Shown piece by piece: positions 15,935 through 24,523 of a stretch of 64,000 nucleotides of DNA (position 1 is its first letter; every line of letters starts with the position of its first letter). Source of the DNA: VYFG01 sp965204165 (GTDB lineage Bacteria; Pseudomonadota; Gammaproteobacteria; Arenicellales; Poriferihabitantaceae); NCBI GenBank assembly GCA_965204165.1, contig OZ241969.1, forward strand, positions 3,534,001 to 3,598,000, written 5' to 3'. The notes below the pieces were generated by a model that searched no databases, was not told the origin of the DNA, and saw nothing but the letters and a program-made list of their open reading frames with translations. Both the position numbers and the translations under genes were made by a program.

Positions 15935-16212
15935 GCATGGTACTGGCCATCACGATCGGGGCCCTGCTCGCCATCATGCTGCTGGCACTGGCCAGAGCGC
16001 TCGCCGGTCCGAAAGTCTACGACCGCATACTGGCGATGAACATGTTCGGTACCAAGACCGTGCTGCTGATCGCGGTTTACGGCGTTTTCACGGACAGCCC
16101 GAGCCTCGTCGACCTGTCCATCTTCTACGCCCTGATCAATTTCATCGGCGTGATCGCGGTGCTCAAGTTCATCGAGCGGGTGGAGGAGTACGACGAGGTG
16201 GTGGAGCGCTGA
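15931..16212 (+). CDS. mnhF: Na+/H+ antiporter subunit F (MnhF/MrpF)
   Basis: A 93-residue subunit with three helices and the family signature RALAGPKVYDRILAMNMFGTKTVLLIAVYG (around residues 22-51), then YALINFIGVIAVLKFIE. It is an integral component of Mrp antiporters. GTG 15931 overlaps the mnhE stop (GTGA), which indicates translational coupling; an ATG six bases on is an alternative. mnhG starts two bases after it ends. Confidence 0.9.
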   Translation: MSMVLAITIGALLAIMLLALARALAGPKVYDRILAMNMFGTKTVLLIAVYGVFTDSPSLVDLSIFYALINFIGVIAVLKFIERVEEYDEVVER

Positions 16213-16213
16213 C

Positions 16214-16531
16214 ATGATCGTGGACATCATCAGCACCGCGCTTTTCATGATCGGCTGCCTGCTCGGCCTGACCGGGGCATGGGGCCTGCTGAGTTTCCCT
16301 GATTTCTACACCCGGGTTCACGCCGCAAGCATTACCGATACGTTGTGCGCGGCCTGTTTCGTGTCCGGACTGATGCTCCAGACAGGCTTGTCACTGGTGA
16401 CCGTCAAGCTGCTGATGGTGCTGTTGCTGCTCTGGCTCACCAGTCCCGCATCGAGCCACGCCCTGGTCAGGGCGGCGCACCATGCCGGGCTGCGCGCCAT
16501 GACCTGGAGCTTCCTGGGAGACCGGTCATAG
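16214..16531 (+). CDS. mnhG: Na+/H+ antiporter subunit G (MnhG/MrpG)
   Basis: A 105-residue subunit with three helices. The family motif GLLSFPDFYTRVHAASITDTLCAACFV is near residues 25-51, and MVLLLLWLTSPASSHALVRAAHHAG is the conserved end. It is part of the cytoplasmic-membrane Mrp complex. Its stop codon overlaps the first codons of the next gene. Confidence 0.9.
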   Translation: MIVDIISTALFMIGCLLGLTGAWGLLSFPDFYTRVHAASITDTLCAACFVSGLMLQTGLSLVTVKLLMVLLLLWLTSPASSHALVRAAHHAGLRAMTWSFLGDRS

Positions 16532-17511
16532 AACTCCTCATCAACGTCGCCCTCCTGACCATGCTGTGCATGACGGCCCTGGTCGTGGTGTATGTCCGGC
16601 ACCTGTTCAGCGTGGTCATGCTGTTCGGGATCTACAGCCTCCTGAGCGCGCTGATCTTCGTGGTGCTCGATGCGGCGGACGTGGCATTCACCGAGGCCGC
16701 CGTCGGCGCCGGCGTGTCCACGGTGTTCATGCTTGCGACCCTGGTATCCACCGGGCGGCAGGAAAAGGCGCCTGCACACAGCCCGCTGCTGCCCCTGGCG
16801 GTGGTCACCGTCACCGGGGCCGCCTTGATCTGGGGGACGCTGGACATGCCGCATTTCGGTGATCCCGGCAATCCGGTTCACGTGCACGTCGCCGACCGGT
16901 ACATCCTGGAGTCGCCTGCCGAAATCGGCATTCCCAACATGGTCACTTCGGTGCTTGCCAGCTACCGGGGCTATGACACCATGGGGGAAGTGATCGTCAT
17001 CTTCACCGCGCTGGTCGGGGTCCTTTCCCTGCTCGGGGTGCGGGAACGCCGGGAAAATCCGGTTCACCGTACCGGTGAGAGGCATTCCCGGCCCTATCCC
17101 GTGCTGCAGGTGATGGCGCTCCTGCTGATTCCGTTCATCCTCGTGTTCGCGCTGTACGTGCAGTTCCACGGGGATTTCGGCCCCGGCGGCGGATTCCAGG
17201 CCGGGGTGATCTTCGCTGCGGCCATCATTCTCTATACCCTGACGTTCGGCCTTGACGATGCCACGGCCCTGTTGCCGGTGAAGCTGATCCGCATGCTCGC
17301 CGCCGGCGGCGTGCTGCTCTACGGCGGCACCGGCGTGGTCTCCATGCTGCTCGGCGGCAACTACCTCGATTACGACGTGCTCGCCCCTGACCCGGTCAGC
17401 GGCCAGCACTACGGCATCCTGCTGATCGAACTCGGGGTGGGCATCACCGTTTCCACGGTCATGATTGCGATCTTCCTGGCTCTTGTCAGCCGCGCGGAGA
17501 GGCCGCGCTGA
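16528..17511 (+). CDS. mnhB: Fused DUF4040 (MrpA C-terminal) + MnhB subunit
   Basis: About 327 residues with two parts. Residues 1-75 are the DUF4040/MbhD-like membrane module (YVRHLFSVVMLFGIYSLLSALIFVVLDAADVAFTEAAVGAG), which in classical Mrp is the tail of MrpA. An MbhE-like linker with YRGYDTMGEVIVIFTALVGVLSLLGV follows, then MnhB with FALYVQFHGDFGPGGGFQAGVI and the GQHYGILLIELGVGITVSTVMI end. No ATG, GTG or TTG precedes the conserved start; an ATA at 16528 follows GGGAGA by six bases and overlaps the mnhG stop (ATAG). The first in-frame ATG is 16561. The fusion replaces part of the missing MrpA. Confidence 0.82.
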   Translation: MELLINVALLTMLCMTALVVVYVRHLFSVVMLFGIYSLLSALIFVVLDAADVAFTEAAVGAGVSTVFMLATLVSTGRQEKAPAHSPLLPLAVVTVTGAALIWGTLDMPHFGDPGNPVHVHVADRYILESPAEIGIPNMVTSVLASYRGYDTMGEVIVIFTALVGVLSLLGVRERRENPVHRTGERHSRPYPVLQVMALLLIPFILVFALYVQFHGDFGPGGGFQAGVIFAAAIILYTLTFGLDDATALLPVKLIRMLAAGGVLLYGGTGVVSMLLGGNYLDYDVLAPDPVSGQHYGILLIELGVGITVSTVMIAIFLALVSRAERPR

Positions 17512-17873
17512 TGGGATTCAGCCTGTTCAACTACTGGGTGGTGATCCTGCTGATGATGGCAGGGTTCTACACCGTCATCGCCAGCGGCAACCTGGTGAAG
17601 AAAATCGTCGGGCTGAACATCTTCCAGACCTCGGTTTTCATCATGTACATCAGCCTCGGCAAGGTATTCGGCGGGTCGGTGCCCATCCTGGCCGCCAACA
17701 CCGATCTGTACTCCAATCCGCTGCCGCACGTGCTGATCCTGACCGCCATTGTCGTGGGAGTGGCCACCACCTCCCTCGCGCTGTCGCTGGCCATCCGCAT
17801 CCGTGAGGCCTACGGCACAGTGGAGGAAAACGACATCCTCGAGATCAGTCGCCGGGAGGACGACGAGGAATGA
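17511..17873 (+). CDS. mnhC: Na+/H+ antiporter subunit C (MnhC/MrpC, NuoK-like)
   Basis: A 120-residue NuoK-like subunit with three helices: YWVVILLMMAGFYTVIA, KIVGLNIFQTSVFIMYISLG, and LPHVLILTAIVVGVATTSLALSLAIRIREAYGT, which holds the conserved ALILTAIVVG-type motif. It lines the ion path with the D subunits. It starts within the stop of the previous gene (TGATG) and overlaps mnhD by four bases. The C-terminal acidic tail is ordinary for the family. Confidence 0.9.
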   Translation: MGFSLFNYWVVILLMMAGFYTVIASGNLVKKIVGLNIFQTSVFIMYISLGKVFGGSVPILAANTDLYSNPLPHVLILTAIVVGVATTSLALSLAIRIREAYGTVEENDILEISRREDDEE

Positions 17874-19357
17874 CGATGGACCATCTGCCAGCGTTGCAGG
17901 TGGTCATTCCCCTGCTCGCCGCACCGGTCTGTTTTCTGCTGGGCCGGTGGCCGCGCCTGGCGTGGCTGCTCGCCTCTGCGGTCGCCTGGACGACGCTCGT
18001 CATCGCAACCGGGCTGTGGCTGCAGGTTCGGGAAGGCGGCACCATCAGCTATGCGTTCGGCGGCTGGGCTCCTCCCTGGGGAATCGAATACGCCGTGGAC
18101 CGGCTCAATGTCCTGGTTCTTCTCATCGTATCCGGGATCGCGGCGGTGATCTTTTCCGGGTCATGGGAAAGCGTACGGCAGGAAATTCCGGAATCCCGCC
18201 AGGCGCTGCTGTTCACCAATCTCCTCCTCTGCCTGGCCGGCCTCCTCGGGATCACCATTACCGGCGATGCCTTCAACCTGTTCGTGCTGCTGGAGATATC
18301 CTCGCTGTCCACCTATGCCCTGATCAGCCTCGGGCGCGACCGTCGGGCCCTGACGGCGGCCTTCCAGTACCTGATCATGGGAACCATCGGCGCCACCTTC
18401 ATCCTGATCGGCGTGGGCATCCTCTACATGCTCACCGGCACCCTCAACATGGCGGATCTCGCCCACCGCCTGGGCGGATTGCAGGGCTCCCGGGCCATGC
18501 ACACGGCATACGGCTTCCTCGTCATCGGCATCGGCCTGAAACTGGCGATGTTTCCCCTGCACCTGTGGCTGCCGAACGCCTATGCCTACGCACCGTCGGT
18601 GGTCTCCGCCTTCATCGCGGCCACCGCCACCAAGGTGGCGGTATACGTCATGGTGCGCTACCTGTACACCATCTTCGGACCCGAATTCGCGTTTTCCGCG
18701 ATGTACGTGCAGTGGCTGTTCATCCCCGTGGGGATCATCGCGGTGCTGTTCACATCCATCGTGGCCCTGTTCCAGCACGACATCAAGCGCATGCTGGCCT
18801 ATTCTTCCGTGGCCCAGATCGGCTACATGCTGGTGGGGATCGGCCTGGTCAACGTCACCGGCCTGACCGGCGCCCTGCTGCACGTGTTCAACCATGCCCT
18901 GATGAAAGGCGCACTGTTCCTGGCCCTGGCCGCCATCTGCTTCCGCATCGGCAATCCCAGGATCGAGAACATCCGGGGAATTGCCCGGCAGATGCCCTGG
19001 ACCATGGCGGCCTTCGTCGGCGGCGGCCTCAGCCTGATCGGGGTGCCCCTGACGGCCGGATTCATTTCCAAGTGGTACCTGATCCTGGCGGCGGTGGAAC
19101 GGGGCTGGTGGCCGGTGGTGGCGGTGGTGGTGATCGCCTCGCTGATCGCGGTGATCTACGTCTGGCGGGTGGTCGAGGCCGCCTACCTGAATCCACGGCC
19201 CGAAGACGCCGAGACCGTCGCCGAGGCGCCGCCGGCCCTGCTCGCGGTCACCTGGACACTGGTGCTGGCAAACGTCTGGTTCGGCGTCAACCCGGGCCTG
19301 GTGACCAGCCTCGCGTCCGGGGCCGCTGAGACCCTGTTCGGGGGATACCTGCCATGA
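17870..19357 (+). CDS. mnhD: Antiporter subunit D, first copy
   Basis: A 495-residue NuoM/NuoN-like proton-channel subunit with about 14 helices. Key charges are in place: the glutamate in FNLFVLLEISSLSTYALIS (TM5 region) and the lysine in GIGLKLAMFPLHLWLPNAYAYAPS (TM7 region), plus a further lysine in the FIAATATKVAVYVM segment. It is the canonical MnhD of this operon. The ATG overlaps the mnhC stop (ATGA), and its own end overlaps the second D-type gene by four bases. Confidence 0.9.
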   Translation: MTMDHLPALQVVIPLLAAPVCFLLGRWPRLAWLLASAVAWTTLVIATGLWLQVREGGTISYAFGGWAPPWGIEYAVDRLNVLVLLIVSGIAAVIFSGSWESVRQEIPESRQALLFTNLLLCLAGLLGITITGDAFNLFVLLEISSLSTYALISLGRDRRALTAAFQYLIMGTIGATFILIGVGILYMLTGTLNMADLAHRLGGLQGSRAMHTAYGFLVIGIGLKLAMFPLHLWLPNAYAYAPSVVSAFIAATATKVAVYVMVRYLYTIFGPEFAFSAMYVQWLFIPVGIIAVLFTSIVALFQHDIKRMLAYSSVAQIGYMLVGIGLVNVTGLTGALLHVFNHALMKGALFLALAAICFRIGNPRIENIRGIARQMPWTMAAFVGGGLSLIGVPLTAGFISKWYLILAAVERGWWPVVAVVVIASLIAVIYVWRVVEAAYLNPRPEDAETVAEAPPALLAVTWTLVLANVWFGVNPGLVTSLASGAAETLFGGYLP

Positions 19358-20811
19358 CCACGGAAGCGCTGCTCGTCACCGCTCTCCTGCTCCCCCTGGC
19401 GGGCGGCCTTTGCATCATTCTGACGGGCCGGCAGCCCAACCTGCGGGAGGCCTGCACCCTCGTCACCTCGGGCCTGCTCTGTCTGGCCGTGATCACCATG
19501 CTGTTCCGCGTGCTGGACGGTGCGCGTCCCGAATACATCCTTGTGGAGATGCTGCCGGGGCTGGCGATCCATTTCGAGGTGGAGCCGCTCGGCATGCTGT
19601 TCGCCACCATCGCGGCAGTCCTGTGGCCGATCAACTCGGTCTATTCCATCGGCTACATGCGCGGCAACAAGGAGAAGAACCAGACCCGCTTCTACTTTTT
19701 CTTCGCCGTGGCGATATTCGGCGCCATGGGCGTGGCCTTCGCCGGCAACCTGGTCACCCTGTTCCTGTGCTACGAGGTGCTGACCCTGTCCACGTTCCCG
19801 CTGGTGGCGCACAAGGGCAACGATGCCGCCAGGGACGGCGGGCGGGTGTACCTCGGCATTCTCCTGGCCACCTCGATAGGACTCCTGTTGCCTGCGATCA
19901 TCTGGACCTGGAACGTCGCGGGCACCGTCACCTTCACCGCCGGCGGCATCCTGGCGGACAGGCTGGCGGGTCCCGCGCTGACCGCACTGGCGCTGATGTA
20001 CCTGCTCGGCATCGGCAAGGCGGCGGTGATGCCGGTGCATCGCTGGCTGCCCGCCGCCATGGTCGCCCCGACGCCGGTGAGCGCGCTGCTGCACGCGGTG
20101 GCTGTGGTCAAGGCCGGTGTGTTCAGCGTCGTGAAGGTCACGGTGTACATCCTCGGCATCGATCATGTCGCCGGCGCCCCGGGCATCCACTGGCTCCTGT
20201 GGCTCGCCGGCTTCACCGTGATCGTGGCATCGCTGGTGGCACTGCGCCAGGACAACCTGAAAAAGAGACTTGCCTATTCCACCGTCAGCCAGCTTTCCTA
20301 CGTCGTGCTCGGCACCATGCTGCTCGCGCCGATTTCCATTGTCGGGGCGGCCCTGCACATCCTGGCGCACGCGTTCGGCAAGATCACCCTGTTCTTTGCC
20401 GCAGGCTCGATCTACACCAGCAGCAAGAAGACCGAGGTGAGCCAGCTTGACGGCATCGCCCGCCGGATGCCCTGGACCATGACCGCCTTCGCCATCGGCG
20501 CCCTGTCGATGATCGGCGTTCCGCCGGCGGCGGGCTTTATCTCGAAATGGTACCTGCTCACGGGTGCGATCGAAGCGGAGCAGATGGTTGCGGTGGGCGT
20601 CATCGTTGTCTCGACCCTGCTGAACGCGGCCTACTTCGTCCCGATCATCTACGTCGCGTTTTTCAGGCGCGAGTCGTCCGAGTCGATGCTGACCTACGGC
20701 GAAGCCCCCTGGCCCGTGGTGGCGGCTGTCTGCGCCACCGCGGCAATCACCGTATCATTGTTCCTGTTTCCCGGCCTGGCGCTGGAACTCGTTCACCGGA
20801 TACCGACATGA
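19354..20811 (+). CDS. Antiporter subunit D, second copy
   Basis: A 485-residue NuoL/M-like subunit paralogous to the preceding gene. It keeps the TM5 glutamate (LFLCYEVLTLSTFPLVAHKG), the TM7 lysine (LLGIGKAAVMPVHRWLPAAM) and a second lysine in AVVKAGVFSVVKV. It probably forms a further ion channel next to MnhD, in place of or in addition to MnhA. It is translationally coupled on both sides by four-base overlaps. Sequence features place it in the antiporter / complex I M-type group rather than in a hydrogenase, because no hydrogenase subunits are nearby. Confidence 0.87.
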   Translation: MTTEALLVTALLLPLAGGLCIILTGRQPNLREACTLVTSGLLCLAVITMLFRVLDGARPEYILVEMLPGLAIHFEVEPLGMLFATIAAVLWPINSVYSIGYMRGNKEKNQTRFYFFFAVAIFGAMGVAFAGNLVTLFLCYEVLTLSTFPLVAHKGNDAARDGGRVYLGILLATSIGLLLPAIIWTWNVAGTVTFTAGGILADRLAGPALTALALMYLLGIGKAAVMPVHRWLPAAMVAPTPVSALLHAVAVVKAGVFSVVKVTVYILGIDHVAGAPGIHWLLWLAGFTVIVASLVALRQDNLKKRLAYSTVSQLSYVVLGTMLLAPISIVGAALHILAHAFGKITLFFAAGSIYTSSKKTEVSQLDGIARRMPWTMTAFAIGALSMIGVPPAAGFISKWYLLTGAIEAEQMVAVGVIVVSTLLNAAYFVPIIYVAFFRRESSESMLTYGEAPWPVVAAVCATAAITVSLFLFPGLALELVHRIPT

Positions 20812-21074
20812 TCAGCGACCCCAAGAAACACTGGTTCTACCGGACCGAAAACCTGCCGAAACTGTGGATGATCCTCGCGGCCGTCCTGCTGCTGGCCCTG
20901 CTGCCCGAGTTCTTCGTTCACCATCATGCGCATTTCCCCGACCGGGGCACCTCCGTTGACGCCTCGTTCGGCTTCTTCGCCTGGTACGGCTTCCTGACCT
21001 GCGCCGGCATGGTCGCGGGGGCCAAGATTCTCGGCATCTTCCTCAAGCGGAAGGACACCTACTACGATGACTGA
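20808..21074 (+). CDS. Small two-helix membrane protein in the Mrp operon
   Basis: An 88-residue protein with helices LWMILAAVLLLALLPEFFV and FFAWYGFLTCAGMVAGAKILGIFL. The N-terminus is polar (MISDPKKHWFYRTEN), and a His cluster (HHHAHFPDRG) lies between the helices. I know no named family, but its place between two D-type genes, with ATGA overlap upstream and an eight-base overlap downstream, makes it very likely a true subunit of this antiporter variant. The His-rich loop could bind a metal or sense pH; that is a guess. Confidence 0.75.
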   Translation: MISDPKKHWFYRTENLPKLWMILAAVLLLALLPEFFVHHHAHFPDRGTSVDASFGFFAWYGFLTCAGMVAGAKILGIFLKRKDTYYDD

Positions 21075-22755
21075 CATCGTCTTCCCGCCCGGCCTCATCC
21101 TGATCATCGGCGCGTTCATCCTGCCGCTGGTCCGGGGGGCCGTGCGCCGGGGCGTGATCCTGGCCCTGCCCTTGCTGGCCCTCGCGGCGGTGTGGTCCCT
21201 GCCCGTCGGCACGCAGGTCGCGCTTGAGTTTCTCGACTACCGGATCGCGCCGGTGCACGCCACCGCGAGCGGCCGCCTGTTCGCCATCATCTTCTGCCTC
21301 ATGGCATTCGCCGGGGGTGCCTACGCCATGGGCCGCGCCCGGCTGACGGAACTGGTCGCGGCGTACGTGTACTCCGGCGCCGCCGTGGGCGTGACTTTCA
21401 GCGGCGACCTGATCACCCTATTCGTGTTCTGGGAGATCATGGCCCTTGGCTCCACCCTGGTGATCTGGGCGGCAGGCGGCGAACGCGCCTGGAATGCCAG
21501 CTTCCGCTACCTGCTGATCCACCTGCTCGGCGGCGTGATCCTGATGGCGGGGATCGTATGGCGGGTGAGCATGACCGGAAACGCCGACTTCGGACCCATG
21601 CTGCCGGACAACCCCGCCAACATCCTGATCCTGATCGGTTTCCTGGTCAACGCGGGCGCTCCGCCGCTGTCCGCCTGGATTCCCGACGCCTATCCGGAAG
21701 CCAGCCCGAGCGGCATGGTTTTTCTGAGCGCGTTCACCACCAAAACCGCCGTGTTTGCCCTGCTGGTCGGCTTTCCCGGCGCAGAGGTTCTGATCTGGAT
21801 CGGCCTCTACATGGTGTTCTACGGCATCATCTACGCCCTGCTGGAAAACGACATGCGCCGGATCCTCGCGTACAGCATCGTCAACCAGGTGGGGTTCATG
21901 GTCTGCGCCATCGGCATCGGCACGGAACTGGCCCTGAACGGTGCCGCAGCCCACGCCTTTGCCCACATCATCTACAAGGCGTTGCTGCTGATGTCCGCCG
22001 GCAGCGTCCTTTACATGACCGGGAAGCGCAAGTGCACCGATCTCGGGGGGCTGTTCCAGTCCATGCCGGTCACCGCCATCAACGGTATCGTCGGCGCACT
22101 GGCGATCTCCGCCTTCCCGTTCACTTCCGGCTTTGTCAGCAAGTCCCTGGAAACGGCGGCAGCCGCGGACCAGGGGCTCATGCTGGTGTGGTTCCTGCTC
22201 ATGGCCGCTTCCGCGGGCGTGTTCCTCCACGCCGGCATCAAGTTCCCCTGGTTCGTGTTTTTCCAGAAGGATTCCGGCCTGCGGCCCGACGACCCCCCGC
22301 TGGGCATGCGTCTCAGCATGTGGTTCTTTTCCTTCCTGTGCATTGCCATCGGCCTTTACCCCGATTCCCTGTACAGCATTCTTCCCTTCGAGACGGAATA
22401 CCAGCCCTATACCGCCGGCCATCTGGTGTCCCAGAGCCAGCTGCTGCTGTTCTCCGGCTTCGCCTTCTTCGCCCTGCTTCCCATGATGAAGCGGAGCCTC
22501 ACCATCAGCCTGGATTTCGACTGGTTCTACCGCCGTTTCGGCCGGATCCTGGCGGACGAGTTCACCATCCGGTCATCCCACGCCCTTGAGCGGATGGAAC
22601 GACAGGCCAGGATGCGCATCGAGGGGTTTGTCCGGCGCCTGTACCGTCATCATGGTCCCCATGGCATCCTGGCGCGCACATGGCCGAGCGGGGGCATGGT
22701 GCTCTGGGTGACCGTCATGCTCGCCGGCATGGTCATTGCCGCCGCGGTACTCTGA
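21067..22755 (+). CDS. Antiporter subunit D-like, third copy (large)
   Basis: A 562-residue NuoL/M-like subunit. The TM5 glutamate is kept (LFVFWEIMALGSTLVIW). The TM7 lysine of the family is replaced: the segment reads GFLVNAGAPPLSAWIPDAYPEASPSG, with Asn where most members have Lys, while a lysine remains in FLSAFTTKTAVFALL one helix later. The C-terminal extension (residues 470-562) holds a basic amphipathic helix and a final membrane helix, reminiscent of MrpA/NuoL tails. It ends the operon. It could be a modified ion channel or a structural stand-in for MrpA. Confidence 0.86.
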   Translation: MTDIVFPPGLILIIGAFILPLVRGAVRRGVILALPLLALAAVWSLPVGTQVALEFLDYRIAPVHATASGRLFAIIFCLMAFAGGAYAMGRARLTELVAAYVYSGAAVGVTFSGDLITLFVFWEIMALGSTLVIWAAGGERAWNASFRYLLIHLLGGVILMAGIVWRVSMTGNADFGPMLPDNPANILILIGFLVNAGAPPLSAWIPDAYPEASPSGMVFLSAFTTKTAVFALLVGFPGAEVLIWIGLYMVFYGIIYALLENDMRRILAYSIVNQVGFMVCAIGIGTELALNGAAAHAFAHIIYKALLLMSAGSVLYMTGKRKCTDLGGLFQSMPVTAINGIVGALAISAFPFTSGFVSKSLETAAAADQGLMLVWFLLMAASAGVFLHAGIKFPWFVFFQKDSGLRPDDPPLGMRLSMWFFSFLCIAIGLYPDSLYSILPFETEYQPYTAGHLVSQSQLLLFSGFAFFALLPMMKRSLTISLDFDWFYRRFGRILADEFTIRSSHALERMERQARMRIEGFVRRLYRHHGPHGILARTWPSGGMVLWVTVMLAGMVIAAAVL

Positions 22756-22833
22756 CCGCGGTCCGCCGGGCCTCCTTCGCGGGCGTCCGGTCCGGCGGGG
22801 CGGAACGGGAAATGTCGGACAGCCGCGCTGCTG

Positions 22834-24165
22834 CTAGAGATCCGGACCCGGGACGATGGGACTGCCGTCACTGAAGCGGGAAAGCCTGAACCGGGCCAGG
22901 TCGTGCCCGGTCGGGTTGCCCTGGACCAGGTCCGCCAGTATGCGGCCCGCCGCAGGACCGATACCGAACCCGTGACCGCTGAAACCGCTGCCCAGGTACA
23001 GCCCCGGAACCGTCTCCACGGCATCGATCACCGGCACGACGTCCGGGGTGGTGTCAATCATGCCGGCCCAGCATTCCACCAGTGGCGTCCCCGCCAGCAG
23101 GGGAACCCGGTCCCCCATGCGTCCCATGAGCGTCCGCAGCAACGCGGGATCGGGTACGGGGTTCAGCACCCGCTGGCGCTCGAACGGGGTGGCCTGATCA
23201 AGCCGCCAGCGGCGCGGATAGCAGCGGCTGCCCGGCGCATCGGCGCCGAGGCGGAGCCGTGTTTCGCGCCACGACCGTTTCAGCAAGTGGGCGAACGGCC
23301 AGAGGAAACGCACGCTGTCACAGCTGATCATGTGTTCCTGATAGCCCGACGGCGCCACGGTGTAACCGCCGTCCTGGCGGCGGCGAAAGGCGAGTCCCCG
23401 GAAGGACGCACTGCCGGAGAAGAAATCCGCCACGGGCGCGGTGCGCGCCGCGGTGGATTTCACCGTCAGCTGCGGGAACCGCACTCCCAGGTTGCCGAGG
23501 AACATGGACGACCACGCACCGCCGGCCAGCACCGCGCTGTCACAGCGCACCTCCCCGCGCTCGGTGACCACGGCCGAGAGCCGGCCCGCCGACAGTTCCA
23601 GCCCCCGCACCGCGCAGTCCTCGATGATCGTGACCCCGCGGCGCCGGCAATCCCTGGCCAGGGCGGGCACCGCTTCGAACGGCTCGGCCCTGCCGTCGCT
23701 GGGCGTGAAAACGCCGCCCAGCCACTCGCCCCTGAGCGACGGCAGTTTCTCCCGGATCTCCGCCGCCGTGAGCAGGACCGACTCGAGCCCGTGTTCCGCG
23801 GCCAGCCGCACCCAGTCCTCGAAACGCGCAAGCTCCCGGCCGGACTCGGCGATATACAGCACCCCGTGCTGGCGGAATCCGACATCAAAATCGATCTCCC
23901 GGGCGAGTTCCCGCCAGATCCGGTTACTCTCCATCATGATCGGCAATTCCGCCTCGTCCCGGCCCTGCTGGCGCACCCAGCCCCAGTTCCTGCTCGATTG
24001 CTCGCCGGCAATCCTCCCCTTCTCGCACAGGAGCACACTGTGGCCCGCCCGCGCAAGATACCAGGCCGTGGCAACGCCGATCACCCCTCCGCCGATCACG
24101 GTGACCGCCGCGGAAGCGGGAAGGTCGGCGGAAAAATTCACCCCGGAGGCATCGGACAGGATCAT
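22834..24165 (-). CDS. FAD-dependent oxidoreductase (DAO family)
   Basis: A 443-residue D-amino-acid-oxidase-type flavoprotein. The FAD-binding start VTVIGGGVIGVATAWYLARAGHSVLLCEK is near residues 20-48, followed by SSRNWGWVRQQGRDEAELPI, common in glycine/sarcosine oxidase-like enzymes of opine or amine metabolism. The C-terminal GLYLGSGFSGHGFGIGPAAGRILADLV is the second FAD signature. It oxidises a secondary or primary amine whose identity is unknown. ATG 24165 is preferred over one 87 bases upstream, because the dinucleotide fold follows directly. It is convergent with the antiporter operon. Confidence 0.85.
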   Translation of the reverse strand: MILSDASGVNFSADLPASAAVTVIGGGVIGVATAWYLARAGHSVLLCEKGRIAGEQSSRNWGWVRQQGRDEAELPIMMESNRIWRELAREIDFDVGFRQHGVLYIAESGRELARFEDWVRLAAEHGLESVLLTAAEIREKLPSLRGEWLGGVFTPSDGRAEPFEAVPALARDCRRRGVTIIEDCAVRGLELSAGRLSAVVTERGEVRCDSAVLAGGAWSSMFLGNLGVRFPQLTVKSTAARTAPVADFFSGSASFRGLAFRRRQDGGYTVAPSGYQEHMISCDSVRFLWPFAHLLKRSWRETRLRLGADAPGSRCYPRRWRLDQATPFERQRVLNPVPDPALLRTLMGRMGDRVPLLAGTPLVECWAGMIDTTPDVVPVIDAVETVPGLYLGSGFSGHGFGIGPAAGRILADLVQGNPTGHDLARFRLSRFSDGSPIVPGPDL

Positions 24166-24272
24166 GTTGACGGCCGGATCACAGACCGGCAGGATTCTAC
24201 CCGATCCGTACCGCTGGCAAGACCGGCGGGGGTTTGCCGCCGCCGAGAACATGCCCGCCGGGCATCTTCAGC

Positions 24273-24293
24273 TGTGGATAACTCTGTGGATAA
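24273..24293. promoter_or_regulatory. Two tandem DnaA boxes
   Basis: TGTGGATAA occurs twice, at 24273-24281 and 24285-24293; its complement TTATCCACA is the perfect DnaA box. The two are in the same direction, 12 bases from start to start. Such spacing would allow cooperative DnaA binding at an origin or a DnaA-controlled promoter. Confidence 0.7.
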
Positions 24294-24456
24294 ACTGTGG
24301 CGGCAACCGCTCCGATGCGGCCACGTGCCGGCCCGCCGATGGTGAAGTCCGGCGGAATGTCTAAAAAATGTATTTATATCAATCGGTTGGAAAGCTTAAA
24401 CTAGAGGAAACATGAAAATCATTTCCTATCAGGAGCCATTTCCGTACCTGAACAAC

Positions 24457-24465
24457 TGTGAATAA
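24457..24465. promoter_or_regulatory. Third DnaA box (near consensus)
   Basis: TGTGAATAA, the complement of TTATTCACA, fits the relaxed TTATNCACA consensus in the same orientation as the tandem pair. It lies on the far side of the AT-rich stretch, 59 bases before the RDD gene start. Confidence 0.5.
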
Positions 24466-24523
24466 CCTCAATCAACGGGGCTCCGGACGCCAAAACCATC
24501 CGGCTCCCGGATAGGGCGATGTC

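Larger units (their letters stand above)
24166..24523. other. Spacer with DnaA boxes and an AT-rich stretch
   Basis: 358 bases between divergent genes (FAD enzyme minus, RDD plus). It contains two perfect DnaA boxes in direct repeat, a third near-consensus box, and a run of about 60 AT-rich bases (24360-24425). A minimal 16-codon frame starts at 24411 behind AGAGGA but looks incidental. No other gene is visible. Confidence 0.6.

Noticed and set aside
22903..24345. 480-codon plus-strand frame opposite the FAD enzyme
   Set aside because: The minus-strand protein has both FAD signatures; the plus frame is Arg/Gly/Pro-rich and featureless.
24411..24461. A 16-codon frame behind AGAGGA in the DnaA-box spacer
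   Set aside because: No leader-peptide pattern (no codon run, no attenuator) and too short to trust.
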